Below, one piece after another: positions 1 through 11,400 of a stretch of DNA of 64,000 bases. Below the pieces are notes generated by a model. It did not search any database, had not been told where the DNA came from, and saw only the letters and a program-made list of their open reading frames with translations. The first letter of the stretch is position 1; every line of letters begins with the position of its first letter. Position numbers and translations under genes: made by a program. The stretch spans positions 898,629 through 962,628 of the forward strand of contig JACGCM010002893.1 in NCBI GenBank assembly GCA_014058105.1, in the 5' to 3' direction. The DNA comes from Kingdonia uniflora. Taxonomy: Eukaryota > Streptophyta > Magnoliopsida > Ranunculales > Circaeasteraceae.

Positions 1-608
1 TTTGCCACTGGCTACTACTATTTACAATTTTTTTCACTTTGTCCTCATTTCTAATCCTAGAGAGGATGATATTTTATGGATAAACTTGTTCAAAATTGGA
101 CTACCTACATGCCACGGGTCTTGCCAAAAGGAGAAACTCTCACATTTCCAACAATATATTTGCACTTTTCTTGAATGCAACTTCTTTTAAGCATGGACCT
201 TAGTCCCCATGAACAATCATCTGATTTCTTAAAGTCCAAAGCTACAATCTTTGAGGTATTTGTATTTAATCCATTTTGTCCAAAGATTTTGCTTCCCATA
301 TCTGAGGTTCCACGTTGTTTTAGAGATGATGGCATCTGAAAAGTCTTTGAATCTTTTTAAGCCTAGTCCACCCTCTCTCTTTGGAAGAGCTAGACAGACT
401 TCATTTCATGCAACATTTGACATTACTTTGGTATCCACATTTCCAAACCAAAGAAAATCTTTAAAGGCTCATTCCATTTTAGTGTCACATACATAGGAAC
501 CCAAAACAGCCTACCTAGTATATAAAAAATGACTGCAACACACTCTTTATTAAACTCAAGTCTTTACCCATTTGTACTTCCAATTAAGAATCCTCTTATG
601 TATCTTAG

Positions 609-1183
609 GGGGTGTTTGTTTTGAAGTGCTGACTGCTGAACGAAGTGCTGACTGCTGACTGCTGAATGTTTTGAAGTGTTGAATGCTTTGAAGTGCAAAA
701 TGTTATGGTGTTTTATTTTCAAAAAGTGTTGAATGCCTAGATGTTTTAATTACCTTTGTTATAAAAATAACGCAAGTTGCACCATTACATTTTATACAAA
801 ATAATTATAACTACTACTACTTTTACCACCACCCTCACATTTACTGTCACATATACATATTTCTCAATCCAAATAATTTTCACAATAGTTAGATGTTTGT
901 TTGTGAGGGAGTTGAGAGAAAAAAAAAATCATTGTTGAAAATTTTCACGAGTGTTTTGTCAAAGATTTTTTTTGTGGGTGATGAGGGGTAATATAGGGAG
1001 ACAAATAAAATAGGAGTGCTTAATGGCTAGTAAACTAGTCAAAACAGCTTACTAGTTTTGGCTTACTAGCAACTGCTTATTGGCTAGTAAGCCAAAAAAG
1101 AAACACCACTTCAAATGCTTAATACCCCTATTAAGCACTTCACTAAGCAGTAAGCAGTAAGCCAAACAGCCAAAAAACAAACA
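609..1183. mobile_element. MITE-like element with inverted ends, inside the LINE
   Basis: About 575 bp of non-coding DNA interrupts the LINE. The left end reads GGGTGTTTGTTTTGAAGTG and the right end, reverse complemented, reads CCTGTTTGTTTTTTGGCTG. The subterminal parts are rich in 'gctgactgctga' on one side and 'aagcagtaagcagtaagcc' on the other, which are roughly inverted. No clean target-site duplication could be read, so the superfamily (hAT or PIF/Harbinger type) is open and the ends are approximate. Confidence 0.6.
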
Positions 1184-2165
1184 GGTTGACAATCTTGTTG
1201 TGATAGTTGTTCCCCTATGAAGTGTAGAGTTTCACAATATAATCTCTTACCCCTCTTGAAGTAGACCTAGTAAAGAAGATAAAGCTTTTTGCAGGATCCT
1301 AAATTCTGTTAGAGTAGCAAATTCCAGAAAGTTTTTTTTTTCACTTGTGGCAGATTGAGCATTTGATTTGATAAAATATGCCATACTCCTCTGGTGCTAG
1401 AGAAAACCCCCATGTCATCACCAGTTACATCAATCTTCCACAATGTTTAACCCGTTCAAATTTTCCAGGAAACCCCATCTTGCTCATAACTTCCAAAAGC
1501 TTAATTTAATTGATTCGAAGGCTTTGTGTATGCCTACTTTAAGAATCATCTTACAAGGACCCAATTTTCTTTCAAAACCTCTAGTTAACTCATGAACAAG
1601 GTGGATGTTATCTTGTATATATCTCCCCTTAAAGAAGGCTGACTGGCATGAATCAATCACATTGTCAAGATACTTATTCACCCTAAGAGCCATGAGTTTG
1701 GTAATGAATTTATAGAAAGGATATAACACAAGGAAATAGGTCCGAAATATGTGGGTTAGAAATTTTTGTTAATAGCTTCAGAAGTGTGATATTTACCTCA
1801 GTTAGTAATCTCTGCTGCTTGAAAAAACTTTGAGTGACCTTGGTAACACCTCTCCCCACTATACCCCATCAAAATTTGTATAACAAAACATTGAAACCAT
1901 CTTCTCCAGGAGTTGTCTTCCTTCTCCCCAAATATCATGCTCTTGATTTCCTCTGCTATGAAGTCTAACTAAATCCTCAATTTGACTTTGTGTAATCGTT
2001 TTTGGTTACATAAAAAAGTTATTGTTTATGACTTTGTTCTCTCAAGGGATTAGAGTAAAAATCAACTGCTTCTTTCTATATTCCCTCAGGATTAGGATTA
2101 CTTACTTGCCACTGATCCATCCTCACAAGTGATTTGATTGATGGGATTAATGGATATTCTTTTTC

Positions 2166-2460
2166 TTTACTGAGATGGGGAAATATTTAGAATTTGAATC
2201 ACCTATTGAAATCAGTTCCTCCTTGATCTTTCCTTACGGTCATTTCTTCATGAAAAAAAAGATTATTGAGTGTAACCCTTTGCGCTTTCTCTTGATTTAT
2301 TGAGTGTAACCCTTTGCGCTTTCTCTTTACTGAGATGGGGAAATATTTAGAATTTGAATCACCTATTGAAATCAGTTCCTCCTTGATCTTTCCTTACGGT
2401 CATTTCTTCATGAAAAAAAAGATTATTGAGTGTAACCCTTTGCGCTTTCTCTTGATTTAG
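2166..2460. repeat. Tandem duplication (160-bp offset) inside the LINE
   Basis: A block beginning 'tttactgagatgggg' at 2,166 recurs at 2,326 and is nearly identical for about 130 bp, ending in 'gcgctttctcttgattta'. Between the two copies the 28-bp piece starting 'attgagtgtaaccctttgcg' is itself repeated (2,264 and about 2,298). This looks like a recent local tandem duplication in LINE-derived sequence. No coding role is seen. Confidence 0.9.
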
Positions 2461-3570
2461 TAATTCTTCACTATTGTCTTTTTTCATGTCTTGTAAATCT
2501 TGAATATTGTTCCTTGATTCTTCTATTTTAATGCCTATTTCACCATAGACATTCTTTTTCCTTGTCTAAAACTCATTCTTGAGAATCTTCAATTTCTGGA
2601 CTAAAACGTGAATTGGGGTACCCTGAATATGTTGATCCCAAACTCTCTTAACAAAGCTTTTAAACTCTGGATGCAAGGTCCAAGCATTTGTGAATCTAAA
2701 TGGTACTGTTTCTTTTCTTTTCTTGGGCTTCATAATTTATATAATTATGAGAGCGTGGTCTGAGATTCAAAAATTCTGAAAGTTTACTTGTGAAAGTGGA
2801 AAGGAATCGAGCCATACATCATCAGTTAGAGTCATGTCAAGCTTAGTATGGATTCTAGTAGCAGGCTTCTGATAATTTGTCCAGGTAAAATTTTGACCAG
2901 TCCATTTTAGATCATTCGAGTTCAACTGGTCCATACAACTTCTCAAAGGGGTTATGCCACTTTCAAGTAGAATGCCAACACCTTTCTTCTCGTCTATTAA
3001 AGCCATAGAGTTTTAAGTCTCCCGAAAGTAACCATGTAATCTGTACCCCATTACCAGATTAGTATGCTTTTCTCAAAGAAGATCTCTTTTAGAAAGGCAG
3101 TTTGAAGCATAGATAAAGGTGATAAACATATCCTTTGAAGTTTCTTTGATGTGTACTTTAACATGAATGAACTGGGCTATTCTGCTCAATGAATGTTACC
3201 TCATAGACCTTCTGATCCCATGGTAGAATAATTCTCCCACTATGTGCATCTTCCAAGTTGTTGATGCTCCCCCATGACACCAATACTTTTTTTTTTTACC
3301 TTTTCAAAATTTATTTCTTTCAACTTTGTTTCAGTAAGGCATACCGTAGAAAACCCTTGAATTTGTAGAGTACTCTATCCACTACGATAGAAGAAGGTAG
3401 TATAGATTCATGGGTGATCTCTACACAGGCCTTTGCATACAGGGTTTCCAATAGCAGCACTCGCAACATATCCCAAAGATTTTGTTGTTCAATAATGTTT
3501 TGGCAGGTCCATAAATTTCAACCAGATTGGTCCAGTCGTACTTCATGTTGTTACTATTAGTAGAGTTTTA

Positions 3571-4059
3571 TGGTGTTTAGGAGCCTTTGTACGACAGCAT
3601 TATCAATACTCGCACAATTTTTTCTTCTTCTTAATTCCCTCATTATGTTACTATCTTTTTTTCTTTTTCTTGTTTACATAATTATTTTTGCTATTAAAGG
3701 ATAGGATTGGATCGGGTTGGTTAAGGATCGGGGATATCCTTAACAGATCACATACGGTTTTAAATTCTGTGACCCTAAAGGATCACGGATCATATCGGGT
3801 TTAAGGAATTTCTTAACGGGCCAGACTAGGCTCGACAAAAATCCTAAGTTCGATCCGGTCCATTAACAGCCCTAATTTTGGATCATCACCTTCATTTTAT
3901 GTGAGGCTTGTGATCTTCAACCTTTTTCATTGCATTCTTGATGTTTATTTCTTGCTTCCCATAATTCTTCTTTCTCTCTTTTTATTGGATACCGGTTAAA
4001 ACATTTAGAAAGTTTCCATCCGGATTACGTATTGATTTTTGTTAAGCCGTGCTTCGCAG
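3571..4059. other. Non-coding; probable RAD52-like intron
   Basis: No coding exon was found. The stretch 3,698-3,885 is GGATC-rich ('ggatcggggatatcc', 'ccggtccattaacagcccta') and may be a small decayed transposon. The last ~100 bp are T-rich and end in 'gcttcgcag', the acceptor of the RAD52-like exon at 4,060. The exon that should precede it was not found in the window, so it presumably lies beyond the left edge or was displaced by the LINE. Confidence 0.5.
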
Positions 4060-4571
4060 GTTGGTGTGGAGAAATACGTGATGTCATTTATTCAGACAAT
4101 GGAAGCATAACAGTGATCTATCGTGTTACAATCTGTGGTTCTGATGGAGAGGTTGCTTATATTCTCTAATTTGTGTCCTGCCTTCTGCTGTATTTTCCTA
4201 GGAAGATGAACTCCTTAAACAATAGCTGCATGGCTAAATGATCCAAACTGAGATCAGCGCCGAAATTTATGTTGTCTATTCAGCCACATAAAAATCATGG
4301 AAGCTCATCTCTTCTAACTCAAAACCACATGTCTAGAGCTTTTGCTCTTCAAGTACTTTAACTTCCCATTTTTGTAAGTTTTCGCAGTGAAGGACTTGTA
4401 TAACTTACTTTTATACTGTTGCAGGCTTTTCGTGAATCCACTGGGACAGCATTTCCTAATGATGGCCTCATGTCAGACCCAGTTGCAGCAGCTGAGGAGA
4501 TTGCTTTTTGCCGAGCTTGTGCTCGATTTGGTCTTGGTTTGTATTTGTATCACGAAGAAGAGACTTCATAG
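4060..4571 (+). CDS. RAD52-like DNA repair protein (plant RAD52-1/2 type), last two exons
   Basis: Plant RAD52-like proteins bind single-stranded DNA and promote annealing in mitochondria, plastids or nucleus. Two exons are readable: 4,060-4,151 (acceptor TTCGCAG, donor GAG|GTTGCT) encoding 'GWCGEIRDVIYSDNGSIT...', and 4,425-4,571 (acceptor TGTTGCAG) encoding 'AFRESTGTAF...' through 'CARFGLGLYLYHEE' to a TAG stop. These are the conserved C-terminal segments of the plant family. Reading phase is consistent: the first exon begins with two bases completing a glycine codon and the second junction is phase 0. The 5' exons, transit peptide and promoter are not visible; a LINE occupies the upstream 3.5 kb. 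It could be the intact end of a long gene or a truncated copy. No damage is seen in the two exons present. Confidence 0.85.
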
Positions 4572-5478
4572 AAAAGTTTGAGGAGTTCCTCTTGTTAGTA
4601 TCCCAGGCCATAAAGGGTTGTTAGATCTACTTTATCATAGACTTTAGTTACACTTTTTCTGTCCAGTTATCTTGGTTGTGTAATCAGCAAATTCAGTGAT
4701 ATGTATGAAATAGTATTTGATGAGGAAAAACATCAACTTTTTGATTGAAATTGTGATTTGTACATGGAATGTATTCCACCATTTCTTCAGGCAAGGCATA
4801 CACTTTTTAGGCATGACGGTTACACCATATATGTCTTCAAGTCTCTAAGACTTGAATCACTTACATTTGTAAGGTTATCGTAACGAAGCAGCCTTCAGGC
4901 CCTTTAACTCCATTTCGGAAATCTCTTTAATCCAACCAAGTTTATAAAACCAATTCTCATTGAAAACCAAACTAAAATAAAACCAAAACCTACAAGTAGA
5001 CAAGGCAGAGAGTTAGAGGCAGAATGAGAAAATGAAAAGAACATATATTCACCCTTGCATCATTTAAGATTGATTACACAATTGTTAAACATATGAAATT
5101 ATCACTAATGATACGTATTATTTCAAAAGAAGACCTAAACAGTAAACAGTAGTCAAACCTTACATGCTCCTCCATCTTTTGTCGTGTAATTTTAGATAAT
5201 TTCATTTAAATTTACAGGAAAAGATACATACAGTATAGCCAGGTTGGCATTTGAATGCACATGGTGTACTTGGTATTTGTGTTTCATTCTGGGGCGGATA
5301 TGGGTCTCCTTCGCCTCTTTAAATGAATATAAGAACACTAGGATACCCAATGGACCTATTAATTTTGCTCAAGTGAGTCGAGTTCACCACTCTTGTTCAC
5401 TGCTTGATTCACATATATATTCATAAACTTGCCCGACTACCTCCAGATGCTCCAGCTTTAGTCTTAGTATAATCTTCC
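4572..5478. other. Intergenic, between two convergent gene ends
   Basis: This 0.9-kb AT-rich stretch separates the stop codons of the RAD52-like gene (+) and the DUF1350 gene (-). It should hold both 3' UTRs. An open frame at 5,244-5,426 encodes a short protein with no recognisable family and is not supported as a gene. Confidence 0.6.
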
Positions 5479-8400
5479 TCATCTTAGAAGCTTTGGACCC
5501 AAGTTGGATGCCATCCATGAAGTGATCAAATCCACAAGCACATCCACATCTTTCGATATCTGTAACCGAAGGATCTTCGAGTCCGTTCCTAATGTGTTGC
5601 CTACTTCTTTAGCCACTGTTTCCCATGGTGTCCCTACTGCCAGATTCGTCAAGAGGTCACTTCCCCGGTTTACTGCATCAGCCATTGCTGGTGGGACATC
5701 TGGGAGAACCTGTAAAATCGAAAATTAGTTTCCTAATGTTGGGAAATCCCTACATTTATCAAGTAGGAAGTCGAGGATTGATATGAAATATAAGCAAACA
5801 AAATATACAATAGCCTATAATATCTGGACTACTTTTGATAAACTATTGTACAGGGATTAATGCTCACTTGTTGCAAGGGAAGTCCATGATCTCCAGGCAA
5901 CAATCGAATTGACATGTCCAGTTGAGAACTAATGGCGGAATCTGAGCTTAGCACCTGCGCTAGCGTGGGAGTTTCATCAATCGTATCGTCTTTGAATTTT
6001 ATAAGAAGATTCCTAGAAACGCCGTAGTACAACCTTATCTGTAAAATTTCATAAGGTGCACTTAACTTCGAGGAGATAATACAAATCATGAATGAAAGAT
6101 TTCATTTTGCATATGAGAAGTTGCCTGCTGGAGACAAAGGTAATGCAAGTAAAAAATAGTTCTTAACTTCTTTTACTTCTCAGAGCAACCAATTCAGATA
6201 CAAATCAAATACTTCATGATGAAAGCTAACTTACAAGTAGCTGCACCAATATTCTTAAAATTACCATTTCACTGTGATTCTATACCATCAACGGTGTTAA
6301 ATAGGAAAATCATATTTTCACTGTAGCCCGTAAGACTTGTGTGATTTTTCATTGAACATCAAAAAATCCGGTGCAATTGAGTAATTATCTAATCTTAACC
6401 CTGACAATTTTTAATTGTTGTTTAATGCGTAAGAGTGAAAGTAATGCATGCAGAATGAAAGTAGTGAAAAAATTCCTAGCATTTATATATATAAAAAGGA
6501 GTAATAAACCAAATCTATAACCAACTTTTCAGAAAGTACTAGATTCATTAGTGGTAAGAGATTGAAATTAAACGTACCAGTCGTCGTGTTTCTTCTGGTT
6601 TTGGGCTAAATTCTTCTCTTCCCTTAATTAAATCCATGTAGAGGGGAGGAAGCTGCTCCACCAGAGGAAGAACTTGTTTCATTATTGGAGGACTAAGATT
6701 CTGTAACTGCTTAATTGCCATTTCTGCCTGGAAATAGTACGAGGAAATATAGATGTCAGTTAAAAGACCAATATTCTGATAAATCTTCCATACAGAATAT
6801 CAATAGATCTGATCATGTATGTATGGACTAATTAGTGCGTACAAGAGATGCACTACTATTATACCATTTTCAGTCTTAAAGCATTACCGAGTCAACTGAA
6901 TGAATCCTCTCCCTCTCCCTCAACTCAATTATATCCATAAGGCAAAAACTAACCCTCTGCCGAATTCGGCTCATCAAATCAACTACTTTTATTTATTGAC
7001 CAACGTGTTTAAAAGTTATTTCTCTCTCTATGACCTGCAACTAGGTTTATTCTCTATTCAGATTTGCAATTTGTCCAACAACCAGCGTAAGTTAATAGGA
7101 TTTCTTTTTCAAGTATTTTTTAGGGTTTCTCTCTTATTCATATTTGACTTGAGGAAGACTTTCTCAGTTGGGCACTAAAGATTTTCAATTACTTCAAAAT
7201 AGAATTTAGTTGTGCATTCTTTATTGGCTGTCATGGTTTGTCTCCTGAATCTTGTGGTATGGACTTGCTGGGCTTTTCTTGCATTTATTTTAAGGGATTT
7301 GATTTACTTGCTGGTTGAAAACATAATTTAGTGTCTATGGATGTCAAAGAGGGTTCGTGCTTGCAAAAAGAAGAGCCAACTTACCAATTTCTACTTGTCC
7401 GTTTATTGTTATTGAGGAAATAATTTAGGCTTAACCCTATTTTTTTAGCTGATTTTGTGTGCTAAATACCCAGAACATGATAGATGGGGGTTTTAAGCTC
7501 ATTTGAGTACTATTTTTTTCTTCTTGTTTTCCATCTTGACAATATAATTGTGAAGGCAAATGGATAGTGAGAATAATGCTTCGCTCAAAGCAGGTAAGAT
7601 ATGACGACTGCGAATTAAGATTTCAGAAACGCGATGAAGATGCCAAAAAGAAAAAAAAAATGTTAGATAAAAACACCACAGTTCTAAGACTCACCCCAAG
7701 CCGAACTGTCGGAGATGATGTAAGCTGGGAGAGAAGGGGGCCAAAGCTTTGCGCCATAGGCACGATAACAGGAGAGAATAATGGGATAGCTAGGCTTGCC
7801 TCCTGTAAAATGAGTCAGTAAATGAAGTTCAACATTCGCGGTCAGAATTTTTGTGACTTGTGCATAAAAAAGAAGACCACTAAATGAATAAATCATAATC
7901 AAGCAAGCAGTGTAGGGAACATAAATGTTCTTGATAGATGGTGAATTTCATTACGGTTCAGCGAATAATATTTAATGCAAAATTGAGAGAAAAAAGAGAG
8001 AAGGTAGACAGAAAATTATCCCATAAGTTCCTTAGATGATCGTCCGAAAAACATATTACCAGCCTCAATAACTATGCCATAAGATAATTACATCTATTTT
8101 CACATTTGTAAGGTCATCATATATATTGGTTGGCCTGATTATGATTCCTACACGAAAAAGAACTAGTACTCTATCTAGCCCTCCATCTTTTAACAGGCAA
8201 ACTGACATTCATCCGAGTGATGATCCCTAACTTTGGCTTTTAAAGGTTGAATTCTTGTAACATACGGGTCTTGAGAACATGTGGAAGACATAACTTCTCC
8301 ATATAAGCTTATTTGCATTTTTGAAAAGGTAAAACAATTTATTAGCTAACCAAAGAATCCTTTGGAAGAAAGAAGACCTTTACAACCTAACTGGCAAAGA

Positions 8401-11400
8401 ATATCGAAAAAGGCAAAAACAGTAGAAATAAAAAAAGAAGAAGAAAATCAAGTGTCCCATCTGACCAATAAGTCCTCGAATCACAAACCTCTCATATATG
8501 ACAAATCTATAAAATTCCATATAGAACGACGGAATAAATCTTAGGACAACAATATATATAGCATGTTCTTTTTTCTCTAGTGTGTCCATCATATCTCTCT
8601 TTCCATCGGACCTGTCCAAAATCATATAAATTGAGCTCCCACAGAATATTACTAGTTCCTTTCTTAAAGGAGATCATCAATACGGGTGCAAAAAAAAAAA
8701 AAAAAAAACCTTGGAGGGCATTTCTCTCCTTCAAACCTTCTTGACAGGGAAAAGCGACACTCCTCGATACCTTTATGGTTCTCCTATAATGAATATATAA
8801 GTAAAAGCGGACAGAAAAACACCATCTGTAGTCCACTTCCACTTGAATCAATCTCCCCTATCATGAATGATCATCAAAGTAATGATATCCATCAAGATGT
8901 CACAATTACTGATTTCACAATCCTAAGCATTTCTTGGGAAGTAAATTATTACAGTCCATGGTGTCTCCAACCATAACAAAATAACCAGTGCCCTTGAATA
9001 CTCCAAGCGACAGAAACCGAAATATGGATAGAAATAATACCACTAAGAGTTGTTCTTTGCACCAAACATTAGTATCCCCTATCCCCCCCCAATCTACTAA
9101 AGTTCAATCATATCGATAAAGTTATATTCGTCCTTGGAAATCGACCCCCAAAGATGCGCCTTTATAAGTAATTCTCAGTGTTTGGGGCAACCAAACGAAA
9201 TCGTCCATGTCATATTACGCCTTGCATAATTTCAGATATTGTTATCCTCTTTATTAAATCTTCATAGCCATCTTCCCAAAAGAGCTTTGCTCGCTCCCTG
9301 AATAATTTCAGCCCAGACCACCTTTTACTTTTGTTCGAGCAAACATCATCACATTATAAGATGAAGCTTCCAAACACCTTAAAGTTCTCCCACTAGAATA
9401 TTCACACTAACTTCTGAAGTATTGCAGGCACAGAAGTGGTAACTGAAAAATGAAGAGATTAATAGGTAGGCTTGATAAAGTGCTCCTAATCCTGTTGGAG
9501 TTTGTGACTTATAGTCATTGTGATGTTCGGGTGCACCGTAGTATTGCATGGTGTGATACACTGGATCATATCTTAAGATTATTATTTCAAGGATTTGTTT
9601 TTTGAGTTAATTTAGTATTTAGTAGTTACCTAGTAGGAGTTAGTTTCCTTATAGGACTCTAGTAGGTTTCACTATTTAAGTGTCTCTTCAGAGTGATTTT
9701 AATCATCTCTTCAATTATCAATAAAATTTTTCTCTTTCTTCTCCTAATTTAACTTGGTACAGAGCCTTAACACAAACTAAGGTTTCTCGCTTCTGCTGGC
9801 GGCGGTCGCCAGATCTTCAATATCCGGTGTTTCTTATCTTTTCTTTATTAATTATTGCATCCTTTAAACTTTTTTTTCCTTTGTTCCTGAACAGATTTTT
9901 CCGAACAATAATCACTATTCATCTATGAACAGTAATCATTATTATTGTTTATGATATCTTTTTATTTATGTGATTTGCGGTCTTACCATTGAATCTTGAT
10001 GTCAATATTTTATTTTGATTCACGACCTCTTTTCCTTACTCCGTTTTCATTGTTTTGAAGTTTGATATCTTATATGATTTGAAATTTCTGCAATTAGATC
10101 TTTACAATTTTGGATTTTCTATCACACAAAAAAAAGGGGTTGGAATTGTTGTTGCTGCAAATCTCTGAAAAAATCTATCTTTATTTTATCTTTTCATCTT
10201 GTTGATTTCGATCTTTTTCTTTCTTTCACCAATCTGGTTTGAGTCATCTATCTCTTATGGTATTTATTTTTTTATTTGTTAGTTAGTTTATATGTAACCA
10301 ACTAAATAAACCTAATTGTTTTGTCACAATTTATTTTTATTTTATTTTTTCGCTGGAAGGTTCTCTGGATCCAACCATATTTTAGCTACTTGGAAGAGTT
10401 CTAAGAGTTAATCTATTGTCCTTTTTATAGAGTTGGCTTATGCAGTCAGGCACAGAACCTATGTTAATGGTCCATAGAGTCCATCGTTGGTGAGGCTTTT
10501 TTTTGGTGAAGGTACTTGTTGGTTTATTTACTGTCTGAAGCTAAGGATTAAATTGGTTATTGAAGACGAAAATTTTTAAGACTCTCACGAGGGAGAGTAC
10601 TTGGTTATCTTCTCCAAGCTAGAATTTTGGAGTTTGTGTCTTCAAACTTGAGGGGAGTCTAAGAGAGTACGACTTTTTTGGTACTTGTGAAGTTTGTTAA
10701 AGACTCAAGTTTGTTATTTGAAGTTGAAGAGGAAGACTTTTTTGTGAAGTCCTGATTATCTGTGCAGTGTTTCCTTATGTTGTGATGATTTGGTTAAAAA
10801 AAATTTAGTGAAGTTGTAAAAACTACACTTATTTTGAAGTTGCAAACGCATTGTGTTTGTGCACTCTCACCATCCGTTTGAGGTGGAATGTTGGAGATTG
10901 CGATTTATGGTCATTGTGATGTTCGGGTACACCGAAGTATTGCATGGTGTGATACACCGGATCATATCTTAAGATTAGTATTTCAAGGATTTATTTCTAT
11001 CTTAAGTTAATTTAGTATTTAGTAGTTACGTAGTAGAAGTTAATTTCCTAATAGGACTCTAGTAAGAATCTCTTTTTAAATCTCTCTTTAGAGTGATTGT
11101 AATCATCTCTTCAATTATCAATAAAGTTTTTCTATTTCTTCTCCTAATTTAATTAATCCAAATATTGAACCATACAATATCTGGATTCCAAATATCAACA
11201 AATTGACTAGCTAAACCAAAAGATCTCCAAGTACATAATTAGATAGACCTCACCCCACATCCTAAATAGTAGTGATCGAAACAATGTCTTCAACTTCCCC
11301 GACTGCCATCACCTTCTCATTTTACTTAGTCAGCTTATTTAGTCATACAAACCTCAACACCTCATAACCTATGTAACACTGACAATGTCTTCAACTTCCG

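Larger units (their letters stand above)
1..3570 (-). mobile_element. Decayed LINE (non-LTR retrotransposon), open at left edge
   Basis: Minus-strand reading gives ordered but broken pieces of a plant L1-type LINE. An endonuclease-like part lies near 2,750-3,240, with a typical 'GQNFTWTN' stretch and 'TRIHTKLDMTL' at 2,767-3,006. Reverse-transcriptase pieces follow at 1,484-1,729 ('SCQSAFFKGRYIQDNI' and 'VGIHKAFESI', where the usual DxxKAFD has decayed). A post-RT segment lies near 105-500 ('KTTWNLRYG', 'LWTKWIKYKYLKD'). Many stops and frameshifts are present. The order EN to RT to C-terminus runs right to left, as expected for one minus-strand copy. It probably sits in an intron of, or upstream of, the RAD52-like gene. 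The 3' end is outside the window. Confidence 0.85.
9488..11159 (+). mobile_element. TRIM/LARD-like non-autonomous LTR retrotransposon with perfect TSD
   Basis: Two direct repeats starting TGTTGGAG and ending TTTAAYT (9,493-9,754 and 10,889-11,154) enclose 1,134 bp with no open frame of note. The flanks are the identical 5-bp duplication AATCC at 9,488-9,492 and 11,155-11,159. After the left LTR comes TGGTACAGAGCC, resembling the initiator-Met tRNA primer site. Before the right LTR comes the purine-rich 'gtttgaggtggaa', the common Copia-type polypurine context. The element therefore moved by LTR-type transposition using proteins from elsewhere. It lies in DUF1350 intron 5, in the opposite orientation to the gene. 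Confidence 0.9.

Noticed and set aside
4060..4571. RAD52-like exons as a processed pseudogene
   Set aside because: An intron with proper GT-AG borders separates the two exons and no frame damage is seen.
5244..5426. 60-codon plus-strand frame downstream of the RAD52-like gene
   Set aside because: No motif and no splice support; it falls in the shared 3' intergenic region.
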